A DNA stretch of 64,000 nucleotides from Phytomonospora sp040655735 (GTDB lineage Bacteria; Actinomycetota; Actinomycetes; Mycobacteriales; Micromonosporaceae). Below, piece after piece: positions 6,993 to 16,030 of this stretch. Numbering within the stretch: position 1 is the stretch's first letter; every line of letters begins with the position of its first letter. The stretch is taken from the NCBI RefSeq assembly GCF_040655735.1, contig NZ_JBFAKK010000010.1, positions 186,001-250,000 on the forward strand. The letters run 5' to 3'. The notes beneath the pieces were generated by a model that ran no database searches, had not been told where the DNA came from, and worked only from the letters and a program-made list of their open reading frames with translations. The position numbers were made by a program, and so were the translations under genes.

Positions 6993-9673
6993 GGACCGCG
7001 GAAGTCAAGCGACGGTTCCTGGCTCACTTCGAGAAGAACGGACACACCGTGGTGCCCAGCGCACCGCTTCCGGCAATCGATGATCCGAACCTGCTGTTCA
7101 TCAACGCCGGCATGGTGCAGTTCGTGCCCTACTTCCTCGGACAGGCCACGCCGCCGTACTCCCGCGCCGTCTCGGTGCAGAAGTGCATCCGGACGCCCGA
7201 CATCGACGAGGTCGGCAAGACCAGCCGCCACGGAACGTTCTTCCAGATGAACGGCAACTTCTCCTTCGGCGACTACTTCAAGTCCGAGGCGATCCGCTTC
7301 GCGTGGGACCTGTGCACCACGCCGGTCGACAAGGGCGGTTACGGCCTCGACCCCGATCGCATCTGGCCCACCGTCTACTTCGAGGACGACGAGGCCTTCG
7401 ACATCTGGGAGAGGGAGATCGGCCTGCCCAAGGAGCGCATCACGCGCCTTGGCAAGGGACCGAACTTCTGGTCGATGGGGATTCCCGGCCCGTGCGGGCC
7501 GTGCTCGGAGCTGTTCTACGACCGCGGTCCCCAGTACGGCGAGGCGGGTGGCCCTGCGGTCGACGAGGACCGTTACATGGAGTTCTGGAACCTCGTGTTC
7601 ATGCAGAACATCCGCGGCGAGGGCACCGACAAGGAGAACTACCCGATCCTCGGGGACCTGCCCGCCAAGAACATCGACACCGGCATGGGCCTTGAGCGCA
7701 TGGCCTCGGTTCTCCAGGGCGTGGACAACCTCTACGAGATCGACGAGGTCCGCCCGATCCTGGACCGCGCGACCGAGCTGACCGGCGTCAAGTACGGCGT
7801 GTCGAAGTCGCAGGTGGCCTCGGAGTCGCACCCCAACGACGTGCGCCTGCGCGTCATCGCCGACCACGTCCGCACCGGCCTGATGCTCATCGGCGACGGT
7901 GTGACGCCCTCCAACGAGGGCCGCGGCTACGTGCTGCGCCGCATCCTGCGCCGCGCGGTGCGCGCGATCCGCCTGCTGGGCTTCGAGGAGCCGGCGTTCC
8001 CGCACCTGTTCCCGGTCGCGCGCGACTGCATGTCGCCGTCCTACCCGGAACTCGAATCCGACTACGAGCGGATCAGCCAGTACGCCTACGGCGAGGAGGA
8101 GGCGTTCCTGTCCACGCTGCGCGCGGGCACGACCATCCTCGATACCGCGGTGGCCGACCTCAAGGGCGAGGGCAAGTCCGAACTGCCGGGCAAGCGCGCC
8201 TTCGAGCTGCACGACACCTACGGCTTCCCGATCGACCTGACCCTTGAGATGGCGGCCGAGCAGGGCCTGACCGTCGACGAGAAGGGCTTCCGCGCGCTCA
8301 TGACCGAGCAGCGGCAGCGTGCGAAGGCCGACGCGGCGGCGCGCAAGTCCGCCCACGCCGACATGTCGGCCTACGGCACCTTCCTGACCGAGCACGGCCC
8401 CACCGACTGGGTCGCCTACGAGACCCTTGAGTCCGACGCGAAGGTGCTCGGCATCCTCGCGGCCGGCAAGCCGGTCGAGTCGGCGGGCGAGGGCGACATC
8501 GTCGAGATCATCCTCGACCGCACGCCCTTCTACGCCGAGTCCGGCGGTCAGCACGCCGACGCCGGCAGTCTGACCGGCCAGGGCTTCACCGGTTCGGTCC
8601 TCGACGTCCAGCGTCCGGTGAAGAAGCTCATCGCGCACAAGGTCCAGGTCACCGGCGGCGAGATCGCCGTCGGGCAGACCGTGCACGCCGCGGTCGACCC
8701 CGAGTGGCGCGTCGGCGCGCGCCAGGCGCACTCCGGCACGCACGTCGTGCACGCGGCGCTGCGCCAGGTTCTCGGGCCGAGCGCGCTCCAGTCGGGTTCC
8801 TTCAACCGGCCCGGTTACCTGCGCCTGGACTTCTCCTGGCGCAAGGGCCTGTCGAACGAGACCCGCAGCGAGGTCGAAGAGGTCGCCAACCGGGCGGTCC
8901 GCAAGGACCTCCCCGTCGCGGTGGAGTACATGCCGCTGGGCCGCGCTCGCGAACTGGGCGCCCTGGCGCTGTTCGGCGAGACCTACGACGAAGAGGTCCG
9001 CGTCGTCGAGATCGGCGGCGAGTGGTCCCGCGAGCTGTGCGGTGGCACGCACGTGGCGCACTCCTCGCAGATCGGCCCGATGGTCGTGACCGCAGAGTCC
9101 TCGGTCGGCTCGGGCCAGCGGCGCATCGAGGCGGCCACCGGTATCGAGGCCTACCAGTACCTCGCGCGCGAGCGCGACCTGGTGACGCGCATCAGCGAGG
9201 AGCTGGGCGCGCCCCGAGGCGAGCTCGCCGAGCGCGTCTCGGCGCTGGTGGCGCGGCTCAAGGACGCCGAGCGGGCGTCGGCGAAGCTCAACGAGCAGCT
9301 GCTGGGCGCCGAGGCGGCCGAGCGCGCGGCGAGCGCGTCCGACATCGCGGGTGCGGCCTTCGTGGCCGTGGTCGACGACAGTCACGATTCGCGCAAGCTG
9401 GCGCAGGCGATCCGTGATCACATCGCGCAGAGTCGTCCGGGTGTGGTGGCCGTGGCCGCGACCAAGGGCGGCAAGGCGTCGCTGGTGGTGACGGTCAACG
9501 CGGCGGCCAAGGCGAAGGGCCTGTCGGCCAAGGAGCTGGTCAAGGCGGCCTTCGGTGGGCGCGGCGGCGGCAGCGACGATGTCGCGCAGGGCGGCGGTGC
9601 TCCGGCGTCGGAGGCGAACGGTCTGTTGAGCACCGTGGGTGAGCAGGTCGGCCGGATCGTCGCGGGAGAGTAG
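6989..9673 (+). CDS. alaS: Alanine--tRNA ligase
   Basis: AlaRS charges tRNA-Ala with alanine in the cytosol. The 894-residue length is normal. The N-terminal class II catalytic core is clear (F-x-x-N-G-H-T near residue 12, FFQMNGNFSFGDYFK near 82, TGMGLERM near 232). The editing domain carries the zinc-binding HSGTHVVH (near 580) and CGGTHV (near 683) motifs. The C-terminal C-Ala domain ends in the glycine-rich GGRGGG segment. ATG at 6989 overlaps the stop of the preceding gene by 4 bp, and ruvX follows. No T-box or other leader is visible, because the start is buried in the upstream gene. Confidence 0.97.
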   Translation: MRTAEVKRRFLAHFEKNGHTVVPSAPLPAIDDPNLLFINAGMVQFVPYFLGQATPPYSRAVSVQKCIRTPDIDEVGKTSRHGTFFQMNGNFSFGDYFKSEAIRFAWDLCTTPVDKGGYGLDPDRIWPTVYFEDDEAFDIWEREIGLPKERITRLGKGPNFWSMGIPGPCGPCSELFYDRGPQYGEAGGPAVDEDRYMEFWNLVFMQNIRGEGTDKENYPILGDLPAKNIDTGMGLERMASVLQGVDNLYEIDEVRPILDRATELTGVKYGVSKSQVASESHPNDVRLRVIADHVRTGLMLIGDGVTPSNEGRGYVLRRILRRAVRAIRLLGFEEPAFPHLFPVARDCMSPSYPELESDYERISQYAYGEEEAFLSTLRAGTTILDTAVADLKGEGKSELPGKRAFELHDTYGFPIDLTLEMAAEQGLTVDEKGFRALMTEQRQRAKADAAARKSAHADMSAYGTFLTEHGPTDWVAYETLESDAKVLGILAAGKPVESAGEGDIVEIILDRTPFYAESGGQHADAGSLTGQGFTGSVLDVQRPVKKLIAHKVQVTGGEIAVGQTVHAAVDPEWRVGARQAHSGTHVVHAALRQVLGPSALQSGSFNRPGYLRLDFSWRKGLSNETRSEVEEVANRAVRKDLPVAVEYMPLGRARELGALALFGETYDEEVRVVEIGGEWSRELCGGTHVAHSSQIGPMVVTAESSVGSGQRRIEAATGIEAYQYLARERDLVTRISEELGAPRGELAERVSALVARLKDAERASAKLNEQLLGAEAAERAASASDIAGAAFVAVVDDSHDSRKLAQAIRDHIAQSRPGVVAVAATKGGKASLVVTVNAAAKAKGLSAKELVKAAFGGRGGGSDDVAQGGGAPASEANGLLSTVGEQVGRIVAGE

Positions 9674-9697
9674 CCCGGAGTGCTCGGTGCCGACCGC

Positions 9698-9727
9698 GTC
9701 GACGCACGTCACGGACGTGGTTAAGAT
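9698..9727 (+). promoter_or_regulatory. predicted promoter for a leaderless ruvX transcript
   Basis: A -35-like GTCGAC (9698-9703) and a -10 TAAGAT (9722-9727) are separated by 18 bp. The ruvX GTG begins 7-8 bp after the -10, exactly where transcription would start. Leaderless mRNAs of this geometry are common in actinomycetes. It would let ruvX-mltG-aroE be expressed independently of alaS. Confidence 0.5.
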
Positions 9728-9734
9728 CGGCGAC

Positions 9735-10208
9735 GTGTCGGAGACCGAGCCTGAGTCGGCCGCGTTCGTTCGTGGACGCCGGCTGGCCGTGGATGTGGGA
9801 AAGGTTCGCGTCGGGGTCGCTTTGAGCGACCCCGACGGCGTCCTCGCGTCGCCTTTGGTGACCTTGGCGCGTGATCTGGCTACAAAGAAGGGCATTCCCA
9901 CCGATATCGCCGCACTCGTCTCGCTGGTCGAGGAGCATGAGGTGGTGGAGATCGTCGTGGGACTTCCCGTCACCCTGGCTGGTACCGAGAGCTTCGCGGC
10001 GCGTGAGTGTCGAAATTATGCTCGCGTTCTTGGCCGTTCGGTCGAGCCCGTTCCGATCCGTTTGGCCGATGAGAGGCTCACGACGGCGTCGGCTAGCCGT
10101 AGGCTGGCAGAGCGGGGCGTCAAAGGCCGACGCCGGAAGGCCGTCGTGGACCAAGCGGCGGCCGTCGAGATCCTCCAGCAGTATCTGGAGCGGCTGCGGC
10201 GTCTTTGA
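9735..10208 (+). CDS. ruvX: Putative pre-16S rRNA nuclease / Holliday junction resolvase (YqgF/RuvX)
   Basis: The 157-residue RNase H-fold protein has three conserved acidic segments of the YqgF family: LAVDVGKVRVGVALSDPDG (residues 17-35), VVEIVVGLP (about 70-78) and RLADERLTT (about 105-113). In E. coli the family trims the 5' end of 16S rRNA; the Holliday resolvase label is historical. The GTG at 9735 gives the family-normal length and follows a leaderless-type promoter; an upstream in-frame extension to 9639 would overlap alaS and is not conserved. The alaS-ruvX-mltG-aroE order is a common bacterial neighbourhood. Confidence 0.9.
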   Translation: MSETEPESAAFVRGRRLAVDVGKVRVGVALSDPDGVLASPLVTLARDLATKKGIPTDIAALVSLVEEHEVVEIVVGLPVTLAGTESFAARECRNYARVLGRSVEPVPIRLADERLTTASASRRLAERGVKGRRRKAVVDQAAAVEILQQYLERLRRL

Positions 10209-10270
10209 CGTCCGTGCCGTGACCGTCCTGGTAGCCGTGGTCGACAGACCGAACCCGTTGGGAGAGCGCC

Positions 10271-11461
10271 GTGTCCGTGCTTGACGATTTCGCGCGCACG
10301 GGAGAGGACCGTCCTCGTCCCAAGAGCCACCGCCGCAAGAAGAAGGGCCGCACCGGTGTGACGCTGCTGCTGGTGGTGGTCCTGCTGGGCGGGCTGGTCG
10401 GTGGCGGCTGGTGGGGCTTCGGGAAGCTCCAGGACGCGTTCGGGGCGCCGGATTATCAGGGTACGGGAACCGGTGAGGTCGAGGTGACCATTCCGGAGGG
10501 CGCGTTGCTGGCGGATATGGCCAACGAGCTCTTCAACGCCGGTGTGGTCAAGAGCGGCGCCGCGTTCGTGGAGGCCGCCGAGGCCAATCCCGACGCGAAG
10601 AACATCCAGCCGGGCACCTACCGGTTGCGCAAGGAGATGTCGGCGGCGTCGGCGATCGAGCTGATGCTCTCGTCGGATAGCCGGGTGAAGAACGGGATCA
10701 CCATTCCGGAGGGCCGGCACACCTTCGACATCTACAAGATCTTGTCGGAGGGGACCGGTGTCGATGTCGAGGACTTCGAGCAGGCCGCCAAGGACACCGA
10801 GGCGCTGGGCATCGACGACTCGTGGTTCGACCGCAAGACCGACGACGAGAAGATCGTCAAGAGCGTCGAGGGCTTCCTGTTCCCCGACACCTACGACTTC
10901 GGCAAGGACGCCACGGCCGAGAGCATGCTGAGCGAGATGGTGTCGCGGTTCATGGCGGTGGCCGAGGAGATCGACTTCCAGGGCACCGTCGAGGCGAGCT
11001 TCGGTGGCGAGGTCAGCCCGTGGGAGGCGCTGAACATGGCCTCGCTGTCGCAGGCCGAGGCACTGCACGACGAGGACATGGGCAAGGTCTCCCGGGTGGG
11101 CTACAACCGGATCTTCGACAACACCGGCGGCGAGTACATCGGCGGGCTGCTCGAATACGACGTGACGTGGAACTATGGTGAACTCGTCGAGGGTCGCAAG
11201 GCGCTGGCGTCGAAGGACATGAACATGGAGGACCTGCGCGACCCTGACAGCAACAAGTGGTCGACGCACGCGCACCCGGGCCTGCCTCCCACACCGATCG
11301 GCAGCCCCGGCAGGGCGGCCCTGGAAGGTGCGGCGAGCCCTCCCGACGGTAACTGGCTCTTCTTCGTGGCCGTCGACAAGGACGGCACCACGAAGTTCGC
11401 CGCGACCCTCGCCGAGCACGAGGCCAACATCGAGGAAGCAAAGAAGAACGGGGTCCTGTGA
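10271..11461 (+). CDS. mltG: Endolytic peptidoglycan transglycosylase MltG
   Basis: MltG cleaves nascent glycan strands in the membrane and is proposed to terminate them. This 396-residue protein has a basic cytoplasmic N-terminus (about residues 1-35), one transmembrane helix (about 36-56), a LysM-like region and the YceG catalytic domain. The core ASLSQAEA segment near residue 258 precedes an R-V-G-Y-N-R-I stretch that matches the family's catalytic region; the conserved Glu in QAE is present. The C-terminal T-P-I-x-x-P-G-x-x-A-L and LFFVA stretches are also diagnostic. The GTG start follows a GGGAGAG Shine-Dalgarno. aroE begins 1 bp after its stop. Confidence 0.93.
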   Translation: MSVLDDFARTGEDRPRPKSHRRKKKGRTGVTLLLVVVLLGGLVGGGWWGFGKLQDAFGAPDYQGTGTGEVEVTIPEGALLADMANELFNAGVVKSGAAFVEAAEANPDAKNIQPGTYRLRKEMSAASAIELMLSSDSRVKNGITIPEGRHTFDIYKILSEGTGVDVEDFEQAAKDTEALGIDDSWFDRKTDDEKIVKSVEGFLFPDTYDFGKDATAESMLSEMVSRFMAVAEEIDFQGTVEASFGGEVSPWEALNMASLSQAEALHDEDMGKVSRVGYNRIFDNTGGEYIGGLLEYDVTWNYGELVEGRKALASKDMNMEDLRDPDSNKWSTHAHPGLPPTPIGSPGRAALEGAASPPDGNWLFFVAVDKDGTTKFAATLAEHEANIEEAKKNGVL

Positions 11462-11462
11462 C

Positions 11463-12287
11463 ATGACCGAGGCGACCCGGAAGGCGGCCGTGCTGGGCTC
11501 ACCCGTGGCGCACTCGCTGTCCCCGGTGATCCACAACGCCGGCTACCTCGCCGCCGGGCTGTCCGGTTGGGCCTACGAACGGCACGAGGTGGCCGAGGAC
11601 GAGCTGGCCGCCTTCGTCGACGGTCTCGACGAGTCCTGGGCGGGCCTGTCGCTGACGATGCCGCTCAAGGAGGTCGCGCTCGACGTGGCGGCCGAGGTGT
11701 CGCCGACGGCTCGCGCGATCGGCGCGGCGAACACGCTGGTCCTGCGTGACGGGGCCCGGTTCGCCGAGAACACCGACGCGCCGGGCATGGTCGACGCGCT
11801 CTTGGACGCCGGGATCGAGAAGGCGAACACGGTGGCGATCCTGGGCGCCGGCGGGACCGCGAGGGCGGCGGTCGCGGCCGCGGTGGCCCTCGGCGCCGAC
11901 GACATCGTCGCCTACGCGCGGCGCCCGGAGTCGCTGGCGGACCTGACGGCGGTGGCCGAGGATCTCGGCGCGCACCGCTTCACCGGCGGCACCTGGACGC
12001 AGGCCCCGGCCTGCTCGGCGGCCGACCTGGTGATCTCGACCGTCCCGCGCGGTGTCGCCGACGACCTGGCGGTCTCGTGGGGCTCGGACACGACGCTGTT
12101 CGACGTCCTCTACGACCCGTGGCCGACCCCGCTGGCCGCGGGCGCGATCGAGGCCGGCTGCATCGTCGTCGACGGGCTGGCGCTGCTGCTGGCACAGGCC
12201 GTCCTGCAGTTCGAGCTGTTCACCGGCGCGACCGCTCCGGTCGACGCGATGCGCGAGGCGCTGCGCGCGGCGGCGGCCGCGCGCTAG
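11463..12287 (+). CDS. aroE: Shikimate dehydrogenase (NADP+)
   Basis: AroE reduces 3-dehydroshikimate to shikimate. The 274-residue protein opens with LGSPVAHSLSPVIHN, the shikimate-binding SLSP motif, at residues 11-25. The catalytic Lys lies in LTMPLKE near 68, Asn/Asp lie in the NTDAPG stretch near 103, and the dinucleotide loop is GAGGTAR near 129. ATG at 11463 lies directly after the mltG stop. With aroC, aroKB and aroQ further along, the window covers four consecutive steps of the pathway plus chorismate synthase. It converges with the GNAT gene and overlaps it by 4 bp. Confidence 0.94.
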   Translation: MTEATRKAAVLGSPVAHSLSPVIHNAGYLAAGLSGWAYERHEVAEDELAAFVDGLDESWAGLSLTMPLKEVALDVAAEVSPTARAIGAANTLVLRDGARFAENTDAPGMVDALLDAGIEKANTVAILGAGGTARAAVAAAVALGADDIVAYARRPESLADLTAVAEDLGAHRFTGGTWTQAPACSAADLVISTVPRGVADDLAVSWGSDTTLFDVLYDPWPTPLAAGAIEAGCIVVDGLALLLAQAVLQFELFTGATAPVDAMREALRAAAAAR

Positions 12288-13180
12288 ATCGGCCCGAGCA
12301 CGAGCGTCTGGCGAGAGTGCTCGCGATATCCCAGCGCGGTGTTGACCGCGAGCATGGCGGCGTTGGTGTCGTCGTTGTTCGTGTACGCCTCCCGGACGCC
12401 TTTCCCGGCGGCGCGGCGCAGGGCGTGCGCCTTGACGACGCGCGCGAGTCCCCGCCCGCGATGGTCGGCGCGGGTGCCGGCCAGGCCGCTGAACATGCGC
12501 GTCCCTGCGGTATCGCAGAACACCATCACCACCGGTTCACCGTCGGCGTAGCCGATCAGCGAGCAGTCCCGGTCGAGCAGCGGTGTGCCCACGATCGACA
12601 CCGTCCACTGCTCGTAGGAGTAGGGCTGGAAGGGCGTGGCGCTGGGGACGTCGGCGCTGACGGCGCAGTCGAGGTCGTAGACCGGCCGCAGGTCGTCGAT
12701 CTCGCCCAGCGACCGCAAGGTGATCCCCTCCGGGAGCGGCCCCGGCGCCTCGACGGTGGAGGGATCGATGAAGGAAATGCGTTCGACGCGGCTCTCGGCC
12801 AGGCCGAGCCCGCTGGCGAAGGCGGCGCCGTCGGCGTCGGCGGTGCGGGCGACCGTCCGGCGCATCCCGATGGCGCGCTGGTGCTCGGCGACCCGCCGTT
12901 GAAGCGCGGTGCCGACGCCTTTGCGGCGGTGCCCGGGCAGGACCATCACGGTGGTGACGGCCAGGTCGGTGAACTCCGACTCCAGGTCGACATGGCTGCG
13001 GGCCAGGCCGACCACCTTCCCGCCGTCCTCGGCCAGGACCGTCAGCGGATGCTCCTGCGGCGGGGCGGCCTCATGGTCGGCCCGCACCGACTCCGGCGTC
13101 AGCACCCGGGAGGGATAGCAGGCGGCATACGTCTCGACGATCGCCGCGTCGTCTGCGGGCGTGGCCTCGCGAAGGATCAT
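12284..13180 (-). CDS. GNAT acetyltransferase with two GNAT-like domains
   Basis: This 298-residue protein carries two GNAT folds in tandem. The first has the acetyl-CoA loop GHRRKGVGTAL (about residues 83-93); the second has DHRGRGLARVVK (about 246-257), followed by the Asn-rich NNDDTNAAM and LGY ending common in GNATs. The next gene is a clear paralogue of the same length and layout. The ATG at 13180 starts directly at the MILREATPAD beta-strand; the longer upstream frame runs through the neighbour and is not coding. The acceptor substrate is unknown. It is convergent with aroE. Confidence 0.8.
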   Translation of the reverse strand: MILREATPADDAAIVETYAACYPSRVLTPESVRADHEAAPPQEHPLTVLAEDGGKVVGLARSHVDLESEFTDLAVTTVMVLPGHRRKGVGTALQRRVAEHQRAIGMRRTVARTADADGAAFASGLGLAESRVERISFIDPSTVEAPGPLPEGITLRSLGEIDDLRPVYDLDCAVSADVPSATPFQPYSYEQWTVSIVGTPLLDRDCSLIGYADGEPVVMVFCDTAGTRMFSGLAGTRADHRGRGLARVVKAHALRRAAGKGVREAYTNNDDTNAAMLAVNTALGYREHSRQTLVLGPI

Positions 13181-13212
13181 CCGGCCACTCTGCCCGCCCG
13201 GTGCGCCGCCTG

Positions 13213-14109
13213 TCACTCCGATTTGGCGACGCTGCGGCCCATGCTGATCTCCTCCAGCGCCGGGACGTAGCCCAGGCGGGTGTTGACCGCGAGCATGGGC
13301 GCGTTGGCGTCGGAGTTGGCGGTGTAGACGAGGGCGACGCCCTTGGCGGCGGCCTTGTGCAGCGAGACCGTCTTCACCAGCGTCGCCAGTCCGCGCCCGC
13401 GACGGTCGGCGCGCGTACCGGCCAGCGAGTTGAACCCGCGCCCCGCACAGGTGTTGAGGAAGGTCAGGGCGACCGGCTCGGAGCCCTCGAAGGCGACGAT
13501 CGAGCAGTCCCGGTCGCTGACGGAACCGTTGACGGCGAACTTCAGCCAGGACTCGAACGTGAAGCCCGGTCCGTCGCCGCGCCCGGGCATGTCGGCGCCG
13601 GCGGCGCGGTACAGCTCGAAGACCGGCTCGTACTCGGCGATGTCGGCGAGTGTGCTGAGCGTGACGCCGGCGGGGATGCGCGGGACGGGCGGCACCTCGC
13701 GCGGGTCGACGGCCGAGATCAGCCAGCGACTTCCCGGGGTGAAACCCTTCGCCTCGGCGAAGGAACGCCCCTCTGAGGTGGTGACCCGCGCGCGGACCCG
13801 CGTCGCGGGAAGGGTCGCGCGGTGGGCGTCGAGGGCCTCGTGCATCGCCGTGCCCACGCCTTTGCGCCGGGCCCCGGGAGCCACACTGATCACCTGCAAG
13901 GCGGTGATGGGGCCATGGTCGCTCAGCGACAGCGAACCCGACGCGACGATCCGGCCGTTCTCCTCGGCGACCAGGCTCAACTGGCACAGCTCCGGCGGCG
14001 GTTTCTCGTCACGCAAGGCGGCGGCGTCGACGAGTGCGTGCGGATAGCAGACGGCGGTGAGGGCGGCGCGCTCCTCGGCGTCCTCAGGCCGGGCCGGACG
14101 AATCAGCAT
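13213..14109 (-). CDS. GNAT acetyltransferase with two GNAT-like domains (paralogue of the adjacent gene)
   Basis: Also 298 residues, it begins MLIRPARPEDAEERAAL with the same two acetyl-CoA loops: GARRKGVGTAM (about 82-92) and DRRGRGLATLVK (about 244-255). It ends in NSDANAPMLAVNTRLGY, close to the matching segment next door. The two are evidently products of a tandem duplication, 32 bp apart and probably one transcript. A GTG one codon upstream (14112) is an alternative start. The proteins resemble the double-GNAT family of mycothiol synthase (MshD), but I see nothing that assigns that function, and two copies argue against it. Confidence 0.78.
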   Translation of the reverse strand: MLIRPARPEDAEERAALTAVCYPHALVDAAALRDEKPPPELCQLSLVAEENGRIVASGSLSLSDHGPITALQVISVAPGARRKGVGTAMHEALDAHRATLPATRVRARVTTSEGRSFAEAKGFTPGSRWLISAVDPREVPPVPRIPAGVTLSTLADIAEYEPVFELYRAAGADMPGRGDGPGFTFESWLKFAVNGSVSDRDCSIVAFEGSEPVALTFLNTCAGRGFNSLAGTRADRRGRGLATLVKTVSLHKAAAKGVALVYTANSDANAPMLAVNTRLGYVPALEEISMGRSVAKSE

Positions 14110-14175
14110 CACGACAGCATGCCCGACCGCGGATCCTCACATCGACTCCGTCCTATTTGCGTCGTATGTGTACAC

Positions 14176-14838
14176 ATGAGGGTGATCTTCTCCGCGCTCT
14201 TCGCCGCATTCCTGGGCCTCGCCGCGACCGGCCCGCTCACCCGCGCCGTCCGGCCGCACCAACCCGCCGCCTCGGCCCCCGCCCTCGCCATGACCACCGC
14301 CGGCCTCCTCACCGCCCTCGCCCTGCGCGGCGGCCTCCCGCCGCCTGTCCTCGCCGCACTGGCCGCCCTCACCGTTCTCGGCGTCGCACTCGCCGCCGTC
14401 GACACCGCCGCCCACCGCCTTCCCGACGCGCTCGTCCTGCCCGCCTACCCCCTCCTCATCGGCGCCCTCGCCCTCACCGGCCACCCCACCGCCCTCACCC
14501 GCGCGCTCGCCGCGTCGGGCGCATGCCTGGCCGCCTACGGCGCCGTGCACCTCGTCGCGCCCTCCGCGCTCGGCTTCGGCGACGTCAAACTCGCCGGGCT
14601 CCTCGCCCTGCCCCTCGGCTGGCTAGGGTGGAAAGCTGTGGCGGCGGCCACGGTGACCACACTCGCCGTCGGCGGCCTATCCGCGTTCTACGCCCTGCGC
14701 CGAGGCCGCAGCCATGTGCCCTACGGGCCGCCGCTGCTGGTCGGGGCCTATCTGGCCGTCCTCGCGGGCTTAACCGGCACCGTCCCGCGACCTGGGACGC
14801 GCCGCCCACCTGCTGATCGGACACCGCCGCCTGCGTGA
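14176..14838 (+). CDS. Prepilin peptidase (A24 aspartyl protease family)
   Basis: This polytopic 220-residue protein has about six hydrophobic helices. The two catalytic aspartates of type IV prepilin peptidases are present: one in AAVDTAAHRLPD (near residue 76) and one in the GFGDVKLAG motif (near 135). The N-terminal cysteine-rich methyltransferase domain of PilD is absent, as in the short actinobacterial form. No pilin or Tad genes lie in the window, so its targets are elsewhere. It sits 13 bp before aroC, a conserved actinobacterial arrangement without an obvious functional link. Confidence 0.88.
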   Translation: MRVIFSALFAAFLGLAATGPLTRAVRPHQPAASAPALAMTTAGLLTALALRGGLPPPVLAALAALTVLGVALAAVDTAAHRLPDALVLPAYPLLIGALALTGHPTALTRALAASGACLAAYGAVHLVAPSALGFGDVKLAGLLALPLGWLGWKAVAAATVTTLAVGGLSAFYALRRGRSHVPYGPPLLVGAYLAVLAGLTGTVPRPGTRRPPADRTPPPA

Positions 14839-14851
14839 CACACTTGCCAGC

Positions 14852-16030
14852 GTGTTGCGTTGGATGACTGCCGGAGAATCACACGGACCGGCCCTGGTCG
14901 CGATCATCGACGGCCTGCCCGCCGGCGTCGAGGTGACCACCGAGGCCATCACCGCCGAACTCGCCCGCCGCCGGCTGGGCTACGGCCGCGGTGCGCGAAT
15001 GAAGTTCGAGCGGGACGAGGTCGAGATCATCGGCGGTGTCCGCCATGGACTCACGCTCGGCTCGCCGGTCGCGATCCGCGTCGGCAACACCGAGTGGCCC
15101 AAGTGGGAGACGGTCATGTCGGCCGACCCGGTCGACCCGCAGCTGCTGGCCGAGCAGGCCCGCAACAAGCCCCTGACCAGGCCCCGGCCCGGCCACGCCG
15201 ACCTCGCCGGCATGCAGAAGTACGCCCACGACGACGCCCGACCGATTCTTGAGCGCGCCAGCGCCCGGGAGACCGCCGCGCGCGTCGCCGTCGGCACCGT
15301 CGCCAAGGCGTTCTGCAAGCAGGCCGTCGGCATCGACATCCTGTCGCACGTGGTCGCCCTCGGCGACGTCGCCGCCAAGCCCGGGATCCTCCCCGAGCCC
15401 GGCGACGAGGACCAGATCGACCGCGACCCGCTGCGCTGCCTCGACCCCGACGCGTCGGCCCGCATGGTCGCCGCCGTCGACGCCGCCAAGCAGGACGCCG
15501 ACACCCTCGGCGGTGTCGTGGAGGTCCTCGCCTACGGTGCCCCTCCCGGACTGGGCTCCCACGTCCAGTGGGACCGCAAACTCGACGCCCGCCTGGCCAC
15601 CGCGCTCATGTCGATCCAGGCGATCAAGGGCGTCGAGATCGGCGACGCCTTCACTCAGGCCCGCTCACGCGGCTCGGTCGCGCACGACGAGATCGTCGGC
15701 ACCACCGAGGGCGTCAAGCGCCTCACCGACCGCGCCGGGGGCCTCGAAGGCGGCATCACCACCGGTGAACCCGTCCGCGTCCGCGCCGCGATGAAGCCCA
15801 TCTCCTCGCTGACCCGGCCACTGTCGACCATCGACGTGACCACCGGCGAGGCCGCCGCGGCCATCGCCCAGCGCTCCGACGTGTGCGCCGTCCCGGCCGC
15901 CGCGATCGTCGCCGAGGCCATGGTCGCCTTCGTCCTGGCCGAGGCCGCGCTGGAGAAGTTCGGCGGCGACTCGGTGGGCGAGACCCGCCGCAACCTGACC
16001 GGCTACCTGGAGAATCTGCTGATCCGATGA
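14852..16030 (+). CDS. aroC: Chorismate synthase
   Basis: AroC converts 5-enolpyruvylshikimate-3-phosphate to chorismate, using reduced FMN. The 392-residue length is normal. Signatures are the GESHGPAL opening (residues 8-15), GRGARMKFERDEVEI (near 47), RPGHADLAGMQKY (near 111) and RASARETAARVAVG (near 134). The C-terminal MKPISSLTRPL and RSDVCAVPAAA segments are also present. GTG at 14852 is the plausible start, 13 bp after the previous stop. Its stop overlaps the aroKB ATG (ATGA), indicating translational coupling. Confidence 0.96.
   Translation: MLRWMTAGESHGPALVAIIDGLPAGVEVTTEAITAELARRRLGYGRGARMKFERDEVEIIGGVRHGLTLGSPVAIRVGNTEWPKWETVMSADPVDPQLLAEQARNKPLTRPRPGHADLAGMQKYAHDDARPILERASARETAARVAVGTVAKAFCKQAVGIDILSHVVALGDVAAKPGILPEPGDEDQIDRDPLRCLDPDASARMVAAVDAAKQDADTLGGVVEVLAYGAPPGLGSHVQWDRKLDARLATALMSIQAIKGVEIGDAFTQARSRGSVAHDEIVGTTEGVKRLTDRAGGLEGGITTGEPVRVRAAMKPISSLTRPLSTIDVTTGEAAAAIAQRSDVCAVPAAAIVAEAMVAFVLAEAALEKFGGDSVGETRRNLTGYLENLLIR

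Noticed and set aside
6902..9973. About 1,000-codon open frame antisense to alaS on the minus strand
   Set aside because: It is an antisense shadow produced by high GC third positions; the product is low-complexity His/Arg/Leu-rich with no domains, whereas alaS is unmistakable.
13213..14109. Mycothiol acetyltransferase MshD
   Set aside because: The double-GNAT layout is shared, but there are two paralogues, no mycothiol gene context and no diagnostic residues I can verify.
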